Origin: Acinetobacter qingfengensis
GTDB lineage: Bacteria > Pseudomonadota > Gammaproteobacteria > Pseudomonadales > Moraxellaceae
NCBI RefSeq assembly: GCF_008693185.1
Contig: NZ_VXKN01000002.1
Coordinates: forward strand, 62,001-126,000
DNA length: 64,000 nucleotides
Reading direction: 5' to 3'
How positions within the stretch are numbered: the first letter of the stretch is position 1; every line of letters starts with the position of its first letter. A program made the position numbers and the translations under genes. The notes under the pieces were generated by a model, which was not told the origin of the DNA, made no database searches, and worked only from the letters and a program-made list of their open reading frames with translations. Below are positions 1 to 8,779 of the stretch, in pieces.

Positions 1-617
1 TTCCAGCTACCATATTTCAGGTTAATCTGTCCCTGTGGGGTACTAAATGGGCGTTTACGAGTAAAGTTGACACTGGCAGAGGGATTACCAAAGCCTGAGG
101 TTAAGCCTGTAGAGCCACGAATCAGGTCAACCTGTTGATATAAAAAGGTATCCTGGATGGCAGCGCCGCTTGCGCCACCCAACACTGCCATATTGACCTT
201 AACTCCATCAATGGTGAAGTTATCAATGTCAAATCCACGTGCCATCATACGATAGGCACCTGTACCAGGAATACCAAAGTTAGTAGTACTTACCCCCGGA
301 GTATTCTGTAATACCTCATGAACATCTCGGATGTCCTGATCTTGTAGTTGTTGTTCGGTAAATACAGTAATACTTTGTGGCGTTTCTTTTAGTTTTAAGT
401 CCAACTTGGTGGCAGAGGTACTACTCTTAACTGTATAATTAGTTTCTGGCCCTGCACGGTCATCGGTTGCAGTCACAATAATTGCGTCCAGCTTTTTGGC
501 TTGTTGCCCTTCGCTGCTTGTTTCCTGCTCAGTTGTTTCTGCGTGCGCAAGCTGTAATAGTACAGTTGCCATACTTAACATTAACACTGATGTCCTTAAC
601 CGTAATTGAGCCTTCAT
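1..617 (-). CDS. TonB-dependent siderophore receptor, N-terminal part (truncated by window edge)
   Basis: Reading leftward from the ATG at 617 gives about 205 residues with no stop before the window edge. A signal peptide (residues 1 to about 26, ending LAHA) is followed by a TonB-box-like LDAIIVTA and the start of a plug domain with LKETPQSITVFTEQQLQDQD, GVSTTNFGIPG and the RG-F-I-DG pattern. These are hallmarks of ferric-siderophore outer-membrane receptors. The barrel lies outside the window. A Fur-box-like site sits upstream, and an AraC regulator is divergent, as in pyochelin/rhizobactin-type loci. The family call is strong; the ligand cannot be read. Confidence 0.93.
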   Translation of the reverse strand, partial: MKAQLRLRTSVLMLSMATVLLQLAHAETTEQETSSEGQQAKKLDAIIVTATDDRAGPETNYTVKSSTSATKLDLKLKETPQSITVFTEQQLQDQDIRDVHEVLQNTPGVSTTNFGIPGTGAYRMMARGFDIDNFTIDGVKVNMAVLGGASGAAIQDTFLYQQVDLIRGSTGLTSGFGNPSASVNFTRKRPFSTPQGQINLKYGSW

Positions 618-684
618 TGTTTCCCCACAAATGTGTAATAAGTTTGTAAACTAAATTTGTCAGAAGTTGTGCTGACTGTATGAG

Positions 685-703
685 TTTAATGATGATCATT
701 CTC
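685..703 (-). promoter_or_regulatory. Fur box upstream of the TonB receptor
   Basis: On the minus strand the 19-mer GAGAATGATCATCATTAAA matches 15 of 19 positions of the classical Fur box. It lies about 70 bp upstream of the receptor start, so iron-repressed expression is expected. Confidence 0.75.
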
Positions 704-929
704 AATTAACAGCAATATACGGAATAGTTTTAAAAAATACGGAATGATTCTGAAATTAAAAATTTTTAATTTCTCTTTAGTATTCTTCACACAGATTAAC
801 TAATATAAAAAACAAAACTTTTTGTTATCATAAACTTATGTTTTTATGTAAATAACCTTAAGATAGAACTCCAAATAAATAAATTTTATGTTAAAGTTAT
901 TGACAAAAAGTAACTTAAACACTCTAATT

Positions 930-948
930 GATAATAATAATTATTAAA
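930..948 (+). promoter_or_regulatory. Fur box upstream of the AraC regulator
   Basis: GATAATAATAATTATTAAA matches 15 of 19 positions of the Fur consensus and ends 13 bp before the AraC-type start codon. The low G+C here raises the chance of random matches, but the placement between two divergent iron genes supports it. Confidence 0.6.
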
Positions 949-961
949 AGTTGAAATAGTT

Positions 962-1942
962 ATGACCAGTGAAATATCCAAATATATTGTAGCTCATAGA
1001 CAAGCATTAAATCACGTTAGTGATGTACTAGTAAGTAGATCTTCTAGTTCACCGAAATGTCAGATCAATACTTTTCATCCTTCTGTTGGAAATGGATATA
1101 GTGATTTATATGATTTTGGCAGGATATGTTTGGGCAGAGGACAGTTTTGTCTTAAAAAACCCAAACAAATTAGTGCTGAAACAACAGTATACTGCTTTGG
1201 CTTGACAATTTTTTTAAGTGGTACATTTCAAATTAAAAATAATAACTTAAATCAGCTACTTATTTGTAAATCTCCAACCATTGTATTGCGCAAAGGTTGT
1301 TTAGGTTTTCAGTCTATTAATTTGCCGCAAAATCAACAAATGAGCCTAATTTCAATAGATTTTGATCAAAATTTACTGCATGATTTTATTCAATCTAAAC
1401 ACCTAAATAATATAGTCAGATTTTTCTTAGACCAGAATGCTCCTTGTCTTCAGCAAATTGATAGCCCAAATTCACGTATTATTTATCAATCACAATATAT
1501 TTTAAACTCGCCATCAACACAAAATGAAATAGAATTACTACATCTAGAAGGTGCAGCTTTAGAACTATTAGGGTTACTATTACAAGAAAATAATAACATT
1601 TATAATGAACCACACCTTGTATCTATAGAAAAAACTATTTCTATTATGGATAAAGAGTTTGATCAAAAAATTACAATTCCTCAATTAGCAAAGCGTGTGG
1701 GTTTAAATGAATGCGACTTGAAACGATGCTTTAAGCAATATACCAATAAAACAATAGGTAATTATTTACTAACCCTACGTATGCAACATGCAATGTTTTT
1801 ATTAAAAAATGGAAGCACTATACAAGAAGTAGCTTATAAAACAGGTTATAATAATGTACATTATTTTAAAAAAGTTTTTCAAAAATATTTTAATTGTGAA
1901 ATTAATTCAAATAATAAAAAACTCGAATATAAGTTACAGTAA
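962..1942 (+). CDS. AraC-family transcriptional regulator (PchR-like)
   Basis: This is a 326-residue protein with a divergent N-terminal sensing region and a C-terminal double helix-turn-helix (about residues 225-315). The typical AraC features are visible: ITIPQLAKRVGLNECDLKRCF, then a second helix pair ending TIQEVAYKTGYNNVHYFKKVF. It is divergent from a TonB receptor and preceded by a Fur-like site, the arrangement of PchR-type regulators that activate uptake genes when they bind the ferric siderophore. That role is inferred from context. The gene is very A/T-rich with Lys/Asn/Ile-heavy codons like the rest of the island. No convincing Shine-Dalgarno precedes the ATG. Confidence 0.85.
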   Translation: MTSEISKYIVAHRQALNHVSDVLVSRSSSSPKCQINTFHPSVGNGYSDLYDFGRICLGRGQFCLKKPKQISAETTVYCFGLTIFLSGTFQIKNNNLNQLLICKSPTIVLRKGCLGFQSINLPQNQQMSLISIDFDQNLLHDFIQSKHLNNIVRFFLDQNAPCLQQIDSPNSRIIYQSQYILNSPSTQNEIELLHLEGAALELLGLLLQENNNIYNEPHLVSIEKTISIMDKEFDQKITIPQLAKRVGLNECDLKRCFKQYTNKTIGNYLLTLRMQHAMFLLKNGSTIQEVAYKTGYNNVHYFKKVFQKYFNCEINSNNKKLEYKLQ

Positions 1943-2093
1943 AATTTATCCATATATTAGGCCTATTAAATATTTTTAATAAGCCTATTACACTATAATC
2001 AAAATATTTTTATCCAATAATATAATTTTATAGATCAAGATTTAATTTTTACCAAACATTAAATTTATCTAATATATCTACCATTAAAAATTA

Positions 2094-3437
2094 CTATTTA
2101 TTTCTCCTTAAAGATAAAACTCGATAACTTTCAAAAACAAGAAAAATAGCAGCTATAATCATACCAGCACTTAACACAATCCAAATTATATTTATATTTG
2201 GAAATGGCTGCAACCACCCTCTTACCCCCATAAAATAACTTAATGGAAGAATAATAAACCAATAACAAATCAAAATAGCTAATAACGGTGGTATAAATTT
2301 TTGAAAACCTCTAAGTATACCAGCTGCAACCATTTGCAAAGCATCAAACACTTGAAAAATAGCCACATATATTATTAATCCTGATGCTACATTTACGATT
2401 ACTTTATCTCGACTAAAAATTTCTATAATTTCTGATGCAAAAATTAAAAGTAATATTGCTGTAATTAAACTATATATAAATGTAAAAAAAATAGCGCTAA
2501 TACTTGTTAAAATTTCTTCTCTTTGATGGTTTATCAATGCTGAAAAATAAGAAATTCGTATTGTGGTAGCACTACTTATTGCAATTGGAATCATGATAAT
2601 CATCATTGCTATATTAATAACAATTTGATGAGCAGCAATAATTTTTGTTCCAAGGTTTGCTGCAAAAAAAGCTAATATTGCCAATGCTAAAATTTGTAAA
2701 ATAAAAGCGACTCCTATTGGTAATCCTTGTTTTAATAAAACCATACTTTCTTTGATTGAAACTTTGGGATATTTTTTATTTTTAAAATCAGTTAAAGAAT
2801 TTTCCACCAAATAACGCATGATAAAAAATGCAACATAAGCACTGATTGCTGTTGCTAATCCTGTACCGGCTCCTCCCATTTCTGGAAAAAATCCATAACC
2901 ATTAACAAAGTAAAAACATAAAATTGTATTTGTAAATAATAAAACAATTACCGTAATGATAACTGGTTTAAGTTGGCTATGTCCTTCACTAACAAACCTA
3001 TAAAGAACCATATATATTAAACCAGGAATAGCGAAAGCAACTAAGTGCAAATAATTTTTTGTAATATTGGCTACAAAAGCATCTTTAATAAAAAATGGGC
3101 TAATAAATGCCAAAAATTGAATAATTAAAAACCCTATTATTGCCAAAATAAAAGCTATATTTTTACCTTGCTGAAGTAAAATTATTTTTTCTTTAATATT
3201 CTCAGAATGCTGAAGTTCTGAGAACTTTGGCACTATAACATATAAAATACCAGTAAATAAAATAAATACTGGTGACCATATATTTGTCCCAAGTCCAACA
3301 CCAGCTAAATCTTGATAATTATAGCGTCCAGCAACTATAGTATCAATTAGTCCAAGAGAAGCTTGACATAATTGAATTAAAATTAATGGAAAAGCCAAAC
3401 TTAGAACAGGTATAAATATTTTCTTAAATATATTCAT
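2094..3437 (-). CDS. MATE-family efflux transporter
   Basis: This is a roughly 447-residue polytopic membrane protein with about twelve hydrophobic segments. It has the internal two-fold layout of MATE/NorM exporters (PLILIQLCQASLGLIDTIVAG near the N terminus, AAHQIVINIAMMIIMIPIAIS in the second half). MATE proteins exchange Na+ or H+ for organic solutes. It is the last gene of a leftward operon with a siderophore-interacting reductase and a siderophore permease, so it may export a siderophore or its spent form; that is inference. The ATG at 3437 follows TTAGGA at good spacing. An upstream in-frame ATG at 3464, touching the previous stop, is the alternative. Confidence 0.85.
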   Translation of the reverse strand: MNIFKKIFIPVLSLAFPLILIQLCQASLGLIDTIVAGRYNYQDLAGVGLGTNIWSPVFILFTGILYVIVPKFSELQHSENIKEKIILLQQGKNIAFILAIIGFLIIQFLAFISPFFIKDAFVANITKNYLHLVAFAIPGLIYMVLYRFVSEGHSQLKPVIITVIVLLFTNTILCFYFVNGYGFFPEMGGAGTGLATAISAYVAFFIMRYLVENSLTDFKNKKYPKVSIKESMVLLKQGLPIGVAFILQILALAILAFFAANLGTKIIAAHQIVINIAMMIIMIPIAISSATTIRISYFSALINHQREEILTSISAIFFTFIYSLITAILLLIFASEIIEIFSRDKVIVNVASGLIIYVAIFQVFDALQMVAAGILRGFQKFIPPLLAILICYWFIILPLSYFMGVRGWLQPFPNINIIWIVLSAGMIIAAIFLVFESYRVLSLRRNK

Positions 3438-3466
3438 AGAATTTAATCCTAAAAAATTAATCATAT

Positions 3467-4564
3467 TTACAGTTTATTTAAGCGCCAATATCCTTTCATA
3501 TGATTATTTTTACCATTTAAATCTCGCTGATTACGTAAATAATGGCGAATTTTTTTAGCAGCATCATTTTCTAATGCACCCCAAACATTTTCAATTAATA
3601 TTTTTTGCTCAAGAATATTGATAACTTTTTCAGCCTGCTGTCCAGGTTGACAATTTACTCTATGAACTTCACTTTGTAATGGAAAATTAAAATCATCAAA
3701 ATAAGTATAATCACGAACATCTGAAGCAAGTAAAATAATCAAAGGTGGAATAGGGTTTTTCCAAAAATCTAAAATCCCTGCTACAGCAGGATAAGCAGTT
3801 TCATCTGCAATAAAAACTACCTGCCCTTTATTTAAGTGTGTATGTTTGTCTGCAACTTCAGTTTTACTTAATATTACATCACCTTGCTTTAATAATTTTA
3901 CCCATTGACTTCCAGCACTATTATCATGAGTATAAATATCAATATATGCATAATTACCTTCAAATAATTTTCTTAAAGTATAAATACGTATTCCTTTATT
4001 AATATTTTCAATTAACCGTTGTCTACTTTTACTAGATAGTATTTTTATTAACCACAACAACATCCGGTCCATTAAATTTTTTATTTTACTTTTTTTATTT
4101 AATACTTTTATATTTTTAGGTTTTTTGTTTAGTATTTTTAGCTGAAATCCATAAGCATATGCTGCATAGTAGTTTGGTGCTTGATTTAGAATTTTTAATT
4201 TTATTCTTATAAAATTTTGTGTAATTTTTTGAACATTTACAACATCAAAGTAAACAGTTTTATTTCCACTTAAATCTCTATTATTTTTTATAAAAGCTTG
4301 ATAGGCTAAGTATAAAATTTGCTCTTCCAAATCGCCTCGTAGCTGAAACTCAACAAATAAGTTCTTTAATTTTTTATTTTCTTTATCAAACAATGCCAAT
4401 AAAACTCCTTCTTGAAAAATATCCTCAATTAATGCATTTTTAATTATTAATTTCATTTCATAATCTTGAGCAATAATTAATAATTCTTCAGTATGATCCT
4501 GATTAATGTGGTCAATAATATCTTGTTTTTTATCTAAATCAATAATTTCTGTACGTTTAATCAT
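3467..4564 (-). CDS. Siderophore-interacting FAD protein with N-terminal DUF2470 domain
   Basis: This is a 365-residue protein with two parts. Residues about 12-80 carry the DUF2470/HugZ-like signature HINQDHTEELLIIAQ. From about residue 100 it follows the SIP fold: the FAD motif RIYTLR near residue 193, the acidic/aromatic YIDIYTHD strand, and the C-terminal VVFIADETAYPAVAGIL nucleotide-binding segment. SIP proteins (ViuB/FscN type) reduce ferric siderophores in the cytoplasm to release Fe2+. It sits between permease and exporter genes with short spacing, and GAGGAAA precedes the ATG. A region around residues 148-170 is unusually lysine-rich. The fusion is the notable point; catalytic activity is inferred from the family. 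Confidence 0.85.
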   Translation of the reverse strand: MIKRTEIIDLDKKQDIIDHINQDHTEELLIIAQDYEMKLIIKNALIEDIFQEGVLLALFDKENKKLKNLFVEFQLRGDLEEQILYLAYQAFIKNNRDLSGNKTVYFDVVNVQKITQNFIRIKLKILNQAPNYYAAYAYGFQLKILNKKPKNIKVLNKKSKIKNLMDRMLLWLIKILSSKSRQRLIENINKGIRIYTLRKLFEGNYAYIDIYTHDNSAGSQWVKLLKQGDVILSKTEVADKHTHLNKGQVVFIADETAYPAVAGILDFWKNPIPPLIILLASDVRDYTYFDDFNFPLQSEVHRVNCQPGQQAEKVINILEQKILIENVWGALENDAAKKIRHYLRNQRDLNGKNNHMKGYWRLNKL

Positions 4565-4585
4565 AATATTTCCTCAAATTATAAG

Positions 4586-5809
4586 TTAAAATAGTGTATA
4601 AGATTTTGTAGGTATGATTTTCCAACCTAATAATGCAACAAATAATGCAAAAATAAAACTAATTATGATGACCCATAAATAGCCTATATGCTGTGCCAAA
4701 ACCATACCTCCAGCAGCATAAACAAAGCCCATAAAAACAATTAAACTTAATTGCAAAGTAAAGAAAGTTGCTTTAGCCTGCATTGTTGCAGCCTTATCCA
4801 TAATAATAGTTGATAAAGTTGCCATTAATCCTGGATTAATAATAAAATATCCAAATACAGCAAAGTAAACCCAGATTTTATTATCGTATCCAATTGAAAT
4901 TGGAATAAAAAATAACAATCCAAAAGCTTGTGCGACAGTTAATAAAAGCAATGCTTTTTTTCTATTTAATTTACTCATTAAAATTATTGCCAATACTGCA
5001 GAAAAAATACCAATAATTGAACCAAAAATCTTGGTTACAAAACCAATATCTGTAAGTAACCAACCAGCATCTACTAACATTGGATTCAAATTTGCAAATA
5101 CTGCTGTAAACCCAATTGGATAAATAAATAAAATTAAAAACCACGATTTATATTTTTTTAAAAAAATTTTTATTTGATGAAATAATTGACTCAAATAATT
5201 TAATATTGATATGTTTTTAATATTATTTTCTTCTTGTATTGGTTCTTTAAATGGTAATAGTTGAATACAGGTTAACAATGCAAAAGCAGCCAAAACCCAT
5301 AAGGATAATTGCCATTGTAACCAAGGATAAAGCATAAGTAATACACCTCCCCCAATAATGTTACCAAGTAAATTACTAGAGTATTGCACACCATTCGCTA
5401 ACTGACGTTGAGATTGGTCAAACAACTTACAAGATAATCCATCAATCGCAACATCCTGTACACTAGCCGCAAAACTATAGATTAGGAATAAAATAATAAT
5501 CAATGAAAAATAGTGCTGGATGTCTATCATGCCAATAATGAATAGCATGATTGTCATTAAGCTTTGTGCAAGGATTAACCAACTACGATATTGTCCATGA
5601 AAGAATAAGCGATAATGATCAACAAATGGTGCATACAGAATTTTAAATGCAATCGGTATTGCAATTAAGTTTAATAAAGCCAACTTATTCAAGGGCATAC
5701 CACTTTGACGCATAATTGCAATAGATGCAGCAGTAATAAATGCAGCACCCATATATTGAGTAGTGTAAATACTAACTAACAATATCCATGGTTTTTTATT
5801 TTCTATCAT
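4586..5809 (-). CDS. MFS permease, RhtX/FptX-type siderophore transporter
   Basis: This protein of about 407 residues has twelve predicted membrane segments and MFS features (APFVDHY after helix 2, QDVAIDGLSCKLF in the central part). These resemble the RhtX/FptX/AmpG branch, whose members import ferric siderophores or muropeptides without an ABC system. Being first in a leftward operon with an SIP reductase beside a TonB receptor favours ferric-siderophore import across the inner membrane. The ATG at 5809, with GGA eight bases upstream, is preferred over an in-frame GTG at 5824. Substrate unknown. Confidence 0.75.
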   Translation of the reverse strand: MIENKKPWILLVSIYTTQYMGAAFITAASIAIMRQSGMPLNKLALLNLIAIPIAFKILYAPFVDHYRLFFHGQYRSWLILAQSLMTIMLFIIGMIDIQHYFSLIIILFLIYSFAASVQDVAIDGLSCKLFDQSQRQLANGVQYSSNLLGNIIGGGVLLMLYPWLQWQLSLWVLAAFALLTCIQLLPFKEPIQEENNIKNISILNYLSQLFHQIKIFLKKYKSWFLILFIYPIGFTAVFANLNPMLVDAGWLLTDIGFVTKIFGSIIGIFSAVLAIILMSKLNRKKALLLLTVAQAFGLLFFIPISIGYDNKIWVYFAVFGYFIINPGLMATLSTIIMDKAATMQAKATFFTLQLSLIVFMGFVYAAGGMVLAQHIGYLWVIIISFIFALFVALLGWKIIPTKSYTLF

Positions 5810-6111
5810 AACTAAATTCCGCACTAAATTTTTTAAATCTTAGATCCTGATTTTCATAGAAAATTTGTAACTTCAAGATATTGATGCTAACCCTAAAAGT
5901 ATTTTCATCAATCAACTCATTATTTTTAAGTGAAAAAATTTTATAAAAACATTAGGTTGTCTCATTTATGATTTCCATTGATTTTTCATGCGTACCAATA
6001 TTTTAAGATATAAATAATTTTGCATTTAATGCCTCTCATCAATATTTAGCCAAAAAATTAATTTTGAAATCTGTATCATCATTAGCAACAAAGATAGAAT
6101 TAGCTTTAAAT

Positions 6112-6130
6112 TTTATTGATATTCATTATC
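6112..6130 (-). promoter_or_regulatory. Possible Fur box for the permease-SIP-MATE operon
   Basis: On the minus strand GATAATGAATATCAATAAA matches 14 of 19 Fur-box positions, with the GATAATGA half intact. It lies about 300 nt upstream of the permease start, further than usual, which implies a long leader or an undetected closer site. Confidence 0.4.
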
Positions 6131-6429
6131 AATAACTAGCAATAAAAGAAATAATTTTAAAAAATTAGGAAAGTGATTGATATTTATTAATTATTTATTC
6201 TTAATCATGCATATTAAGTTATGCCAATTTTTCATGGAAAAATCCAAACAATGCTATAATTTTATATGAATTATTAGCAAAAAAATTTTTTTATTCAAAA
6301 TATTTAATTTATTTATAATTTTTAAAGCATATTTTATCAAATACAACTTCTTTCTATAAATTTAAAAAGCCTCAATAAATCAATTAATTAAATTTCTTTA
6401 ATAGTTATTTTATCAATTATCATAACGTT

Positions 6430-6463
6430 TCTACTTTTTCATCAATATAGATGAAAAAGTAGA
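6430..6463. repeat. Perfect 14-bp inverted repeat, terminator-like
   Basis: TCTACTTTTTCATC and its exact reverse complement flank a 6-nt loop. It lies just past the stop of tyrA-aroA and could end that leftward transcript, but no T-run follows on the minus strand, so intrinsic termination is uncertain. Confidence 0.5.
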
Positions 6464-6484
6464 TTTCTGCTTATGAGTAGATGA

Positions 6485-8737
6485 TCAGGACGCTTCTAAA
6501 TTTAATCCGGCTTGTTGTGCTAATTGCGTAAACGTTGGGAAACTGGTTGCAACAGTTTCAGTGCCATAAATAGTAATAGGCGCTGCGCAACGTAAACCAG
6601 CCATACTAAAACTCATTGCAATACGATGATCATGATGGGATTCAATCTCACCACCCGTAAAGATTGTTGACCACTCACCTATTTTACCCTTACCGTTAAT
6701 TACAATACCGTCTGCTGTAGGTGTACAATCAATACCCAATGTCTTTAACCCATCCGCCATTACCTGAATACGATCAGATTCTTTGACTCGCAGTTCTGCT
6801 GCACCAGTTAAAATGGTTTGTCCTTCTGCACATGCCGCAGCAATAAATAAAGCAGGAAACTCATCAATTGCTAATGGCACCTGATCTTCAGGGATATGAA
6901 TACCTTTTAGGGTTTGCGTACCTCGAATGCGTATATCAGCAATTGGTTCTCCACCAGCGATACGCTGATTTTCAACGCTTAAATCAGCACCCATTTGTTT
7001 TAAAATTTCGATCACACCTGTACGTGTCGGATTAATGCCAACAGCTTCCAATGTAATATCTGCGTCTTGCGTAATTGCAGCACCTACCATAAAGAATGCC
7101 GCACTGGAAATATCTGAAGGTACCTGAATTCTAGTTCCAGTAAGCTTTCCACCACCTGTTAAAGAAATTTTATTTCCTTCAGTTTTAACTTCATAGCCAA
7201 AAGCACGCAACATACGTTCTGTATGATCGCGGGTTGGTTCTGGTTCAGTAACAGATGTTTCTCCCTGTGCCCATAAACCAGCCAATAAAATACCTGATTT
7301 TACCTGTGCAGAAGCCATAGGTAAATCGTAATGCATTCCTTGTAAAATTTGTTTTCCACGAATACTCACAGGTGGCGTACCTTTCTCACCTGTAGTCTGG
7401 ATTTGGGCGCCCATTAATCGTAATGGTTTGGCAATACGCTCCATTGGGCGTTTAGACAGGGATGGATCACCAGTCATTACGGTATCAAAGTCCTGTGCAG
7501 ACAATATTCCAGACAATAAGCGCATGCTTGTTCCAGAATTTCCCATATATAATGCACTGACTGGTGCCTTTAAACCATGCATGCCAACGCCATGAACCGT
7601 GACTTCACCATTTTTAGGCCCCTCAATTGATACGCCCATATCCCGAAAAGCCTGTAATGTTGCCAATGCATCTTCACCTTCCAGAAATCCTGTCACATGT
7701 GTTGTACCTTCGGCAATGGCACCAAACATAATAGAACGATGTGACACAGATTTGTCACCCGGAACTGTAAATTTTCCCACAAATTTTTGAGTACCCGGCA
7801 GAATTCTGAATTGTTGTGTCACTGTTTGTTTCTCCATTAAAGGGTTATTGGCGAGCATATGATTAAAATGTTGGCGGGCTGCTCTTGCATGCCCAAGCAT
7901 GCCCATCAGTTTTTGTGAATCTTGTCTTTCAATCACGTCCTTAAATTGTTTTAGCTGTTGTTCAAATCCTGTAACAGCTTCTAGAATCGCACGTTTATTG
8001 GCAAAAAAGATATCATGCCACATCTGTGGATCACTGGCAGCAATTCTGGAAAAATCTCGAAAGCCTCCCGCAGCATAACGGAAGATATCCAGATTATCCT
8101 TACGATTTGCCAACTGTTCGACCAGATTAAATGCCATTAAATGCGGTAAATGACTGGTATGCGCCAGAACTTCGTCATGTTGCTGTACATCCATACAAAT
8201 TACTTCTGCATCGGCAGCTTGCCAGAGTGTAATTAATTTATTTAAAGCATCCTGATCACTATTGGCAAGAGGAGTCAGAATCACTTTATGATGTGCAAAT
8301 AAATCAACTTTTCCCGCATGAATGCCACTATGCTCACTGCCTGCAATTGGATGCCCGGGAATAAATCCTGTGGGAATATTTTGTCCAAATACAGCATGTG
8401 CAGCATCAACAACATTGGCTTTGGTACTGCCCACATCAGTAATTATGACGTCTGCACGTAATACAGATTTTATGGTTTTAAGCACTGTCTGTGTTGCCTG
8501 TACTGGTAACGCCAAGACAATAAGATCCGCATCCTGTACTGCTTCAGCGGCATTACTATAGCCTACATCAATCAAACCTAACTGTTTAGCATCAAGTAGC
8601 GTCTGCACCGAACGTGTTGACGCAACAATTTGTTTTGCCAAATTCTTTTCTCGAATAACACGAGCAAGACTAGAGCCAATTAAACCCAAACCAATAAATG
8701 CAACTTTCTCAAACATAACTGTTGATGAATCTGACAT
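6485..8737 (-). CDS. tyrA-aroA: Bifunctional prephenate dehydrogenase / EPSP synthase (TyrA-AroA fusion)
   Basis: This 750-residue fusion carries a TyrA domain in residues 1 to about 300, with the NAD site VAFIGLGLIGSSLAR and the HPIAGSEHSG motif. From about residue 310 it is EPSP synthase (AroA): GDKSVSHRSIMFGAIAEG, GNSGTSMRLLSGIL, MASAQVKSGILLAGL and DHRIAMSFSMAGL. TyrA oxidises prephenate toward tyrosine; AroA condenses shikimate-3-phosphate with PEP, the glyphosate target. The fusion is known in Acinetobacter and some pseudomonads. It lies 42 bp downstream of pheA in the same direction, so the two probably form an aromatic amino-acid operon. Both domains look complete. Confidence 0.96.
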   Translation of the reverse strand: MSDSSTVMFEKVAFIGLGLIGSSLARVIREKNLAKQIVASTRSVQTLLDAKQLGLIDVGYSNAAEAVQDADLIVLALPVQATQTVLKTIKSVLRADVIITDVGSTKANVVDAAHAVFGQNIPTGFIPGHPIAGSEHSGIHAGKVDLFAHHKVILTPLANSDQDALNKLITLWQAADAEVICMDVQQHDEVLAHTSHLPHLMAFNLVEQLANRKDNLDIFRYAAGGFRDFSRIAASDPQMWHDIFFANKRAILEAVTGFEQQLKQFKDVIERQDSQKLMGMLGHARAARQHFNHMLANNPLMEKQTVTQQFRILPGTQKFVGKFTVPGDKSVSHRSIMFGAIAEGTTHVTGFLEGEDALATLQAFRDMGVSIEGPKNGEVTVHGVGMHGLKAPVSALYMGNSGTSMRLLSGILSAQDFDTVMTGDPSLSKRPMERIAKPLRLMGAQIQTTGEKGTPPVSIRGKQILQGMHYDLPMASAQVKSGILLAGLWAQGETSVTEPEPTRDHTERMLRAFGYEVKTEGNKISLTGGGKLTGTRIQVPSDISSAAFFMVGAAITQDADITLEAVGINPTRTGVIEILKQMGADLSVENQRIAGGEPIADIRIRGTQTLKGIHIPEDQVPLAIDEFPALFIAAACAEGQTILTGAAELRVKESDRIQVMADGLKTLGIDCTPTADGIVINGKGKIGEWSTIFTGGEIESHHDHRIAMSFSMAGLRCAAPITIYGTETVATSFPTFTQLAQQAGLNLEAS

Positions 8738-8779
8738 GTAAAAATATATCCGCTAATAAATGTTTAATATGGCGATTAA

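Larger units (their letters stand above)
5810..6484. other. AT-rich non-coding stretch between the siderophore operon and tyrA-aroA
   Basis: About 675 bases with no credible reading frame, extremely AT-rich, containing long A and T runs. The only ordered signals I see are a Fur-like site at 6112-6130 and a perfect inverted repeat at 6430-6463. It probably holds the promoter of the leftward siderophore operon and marks the right edge of the AT-rich island. Confidence 0.6.
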
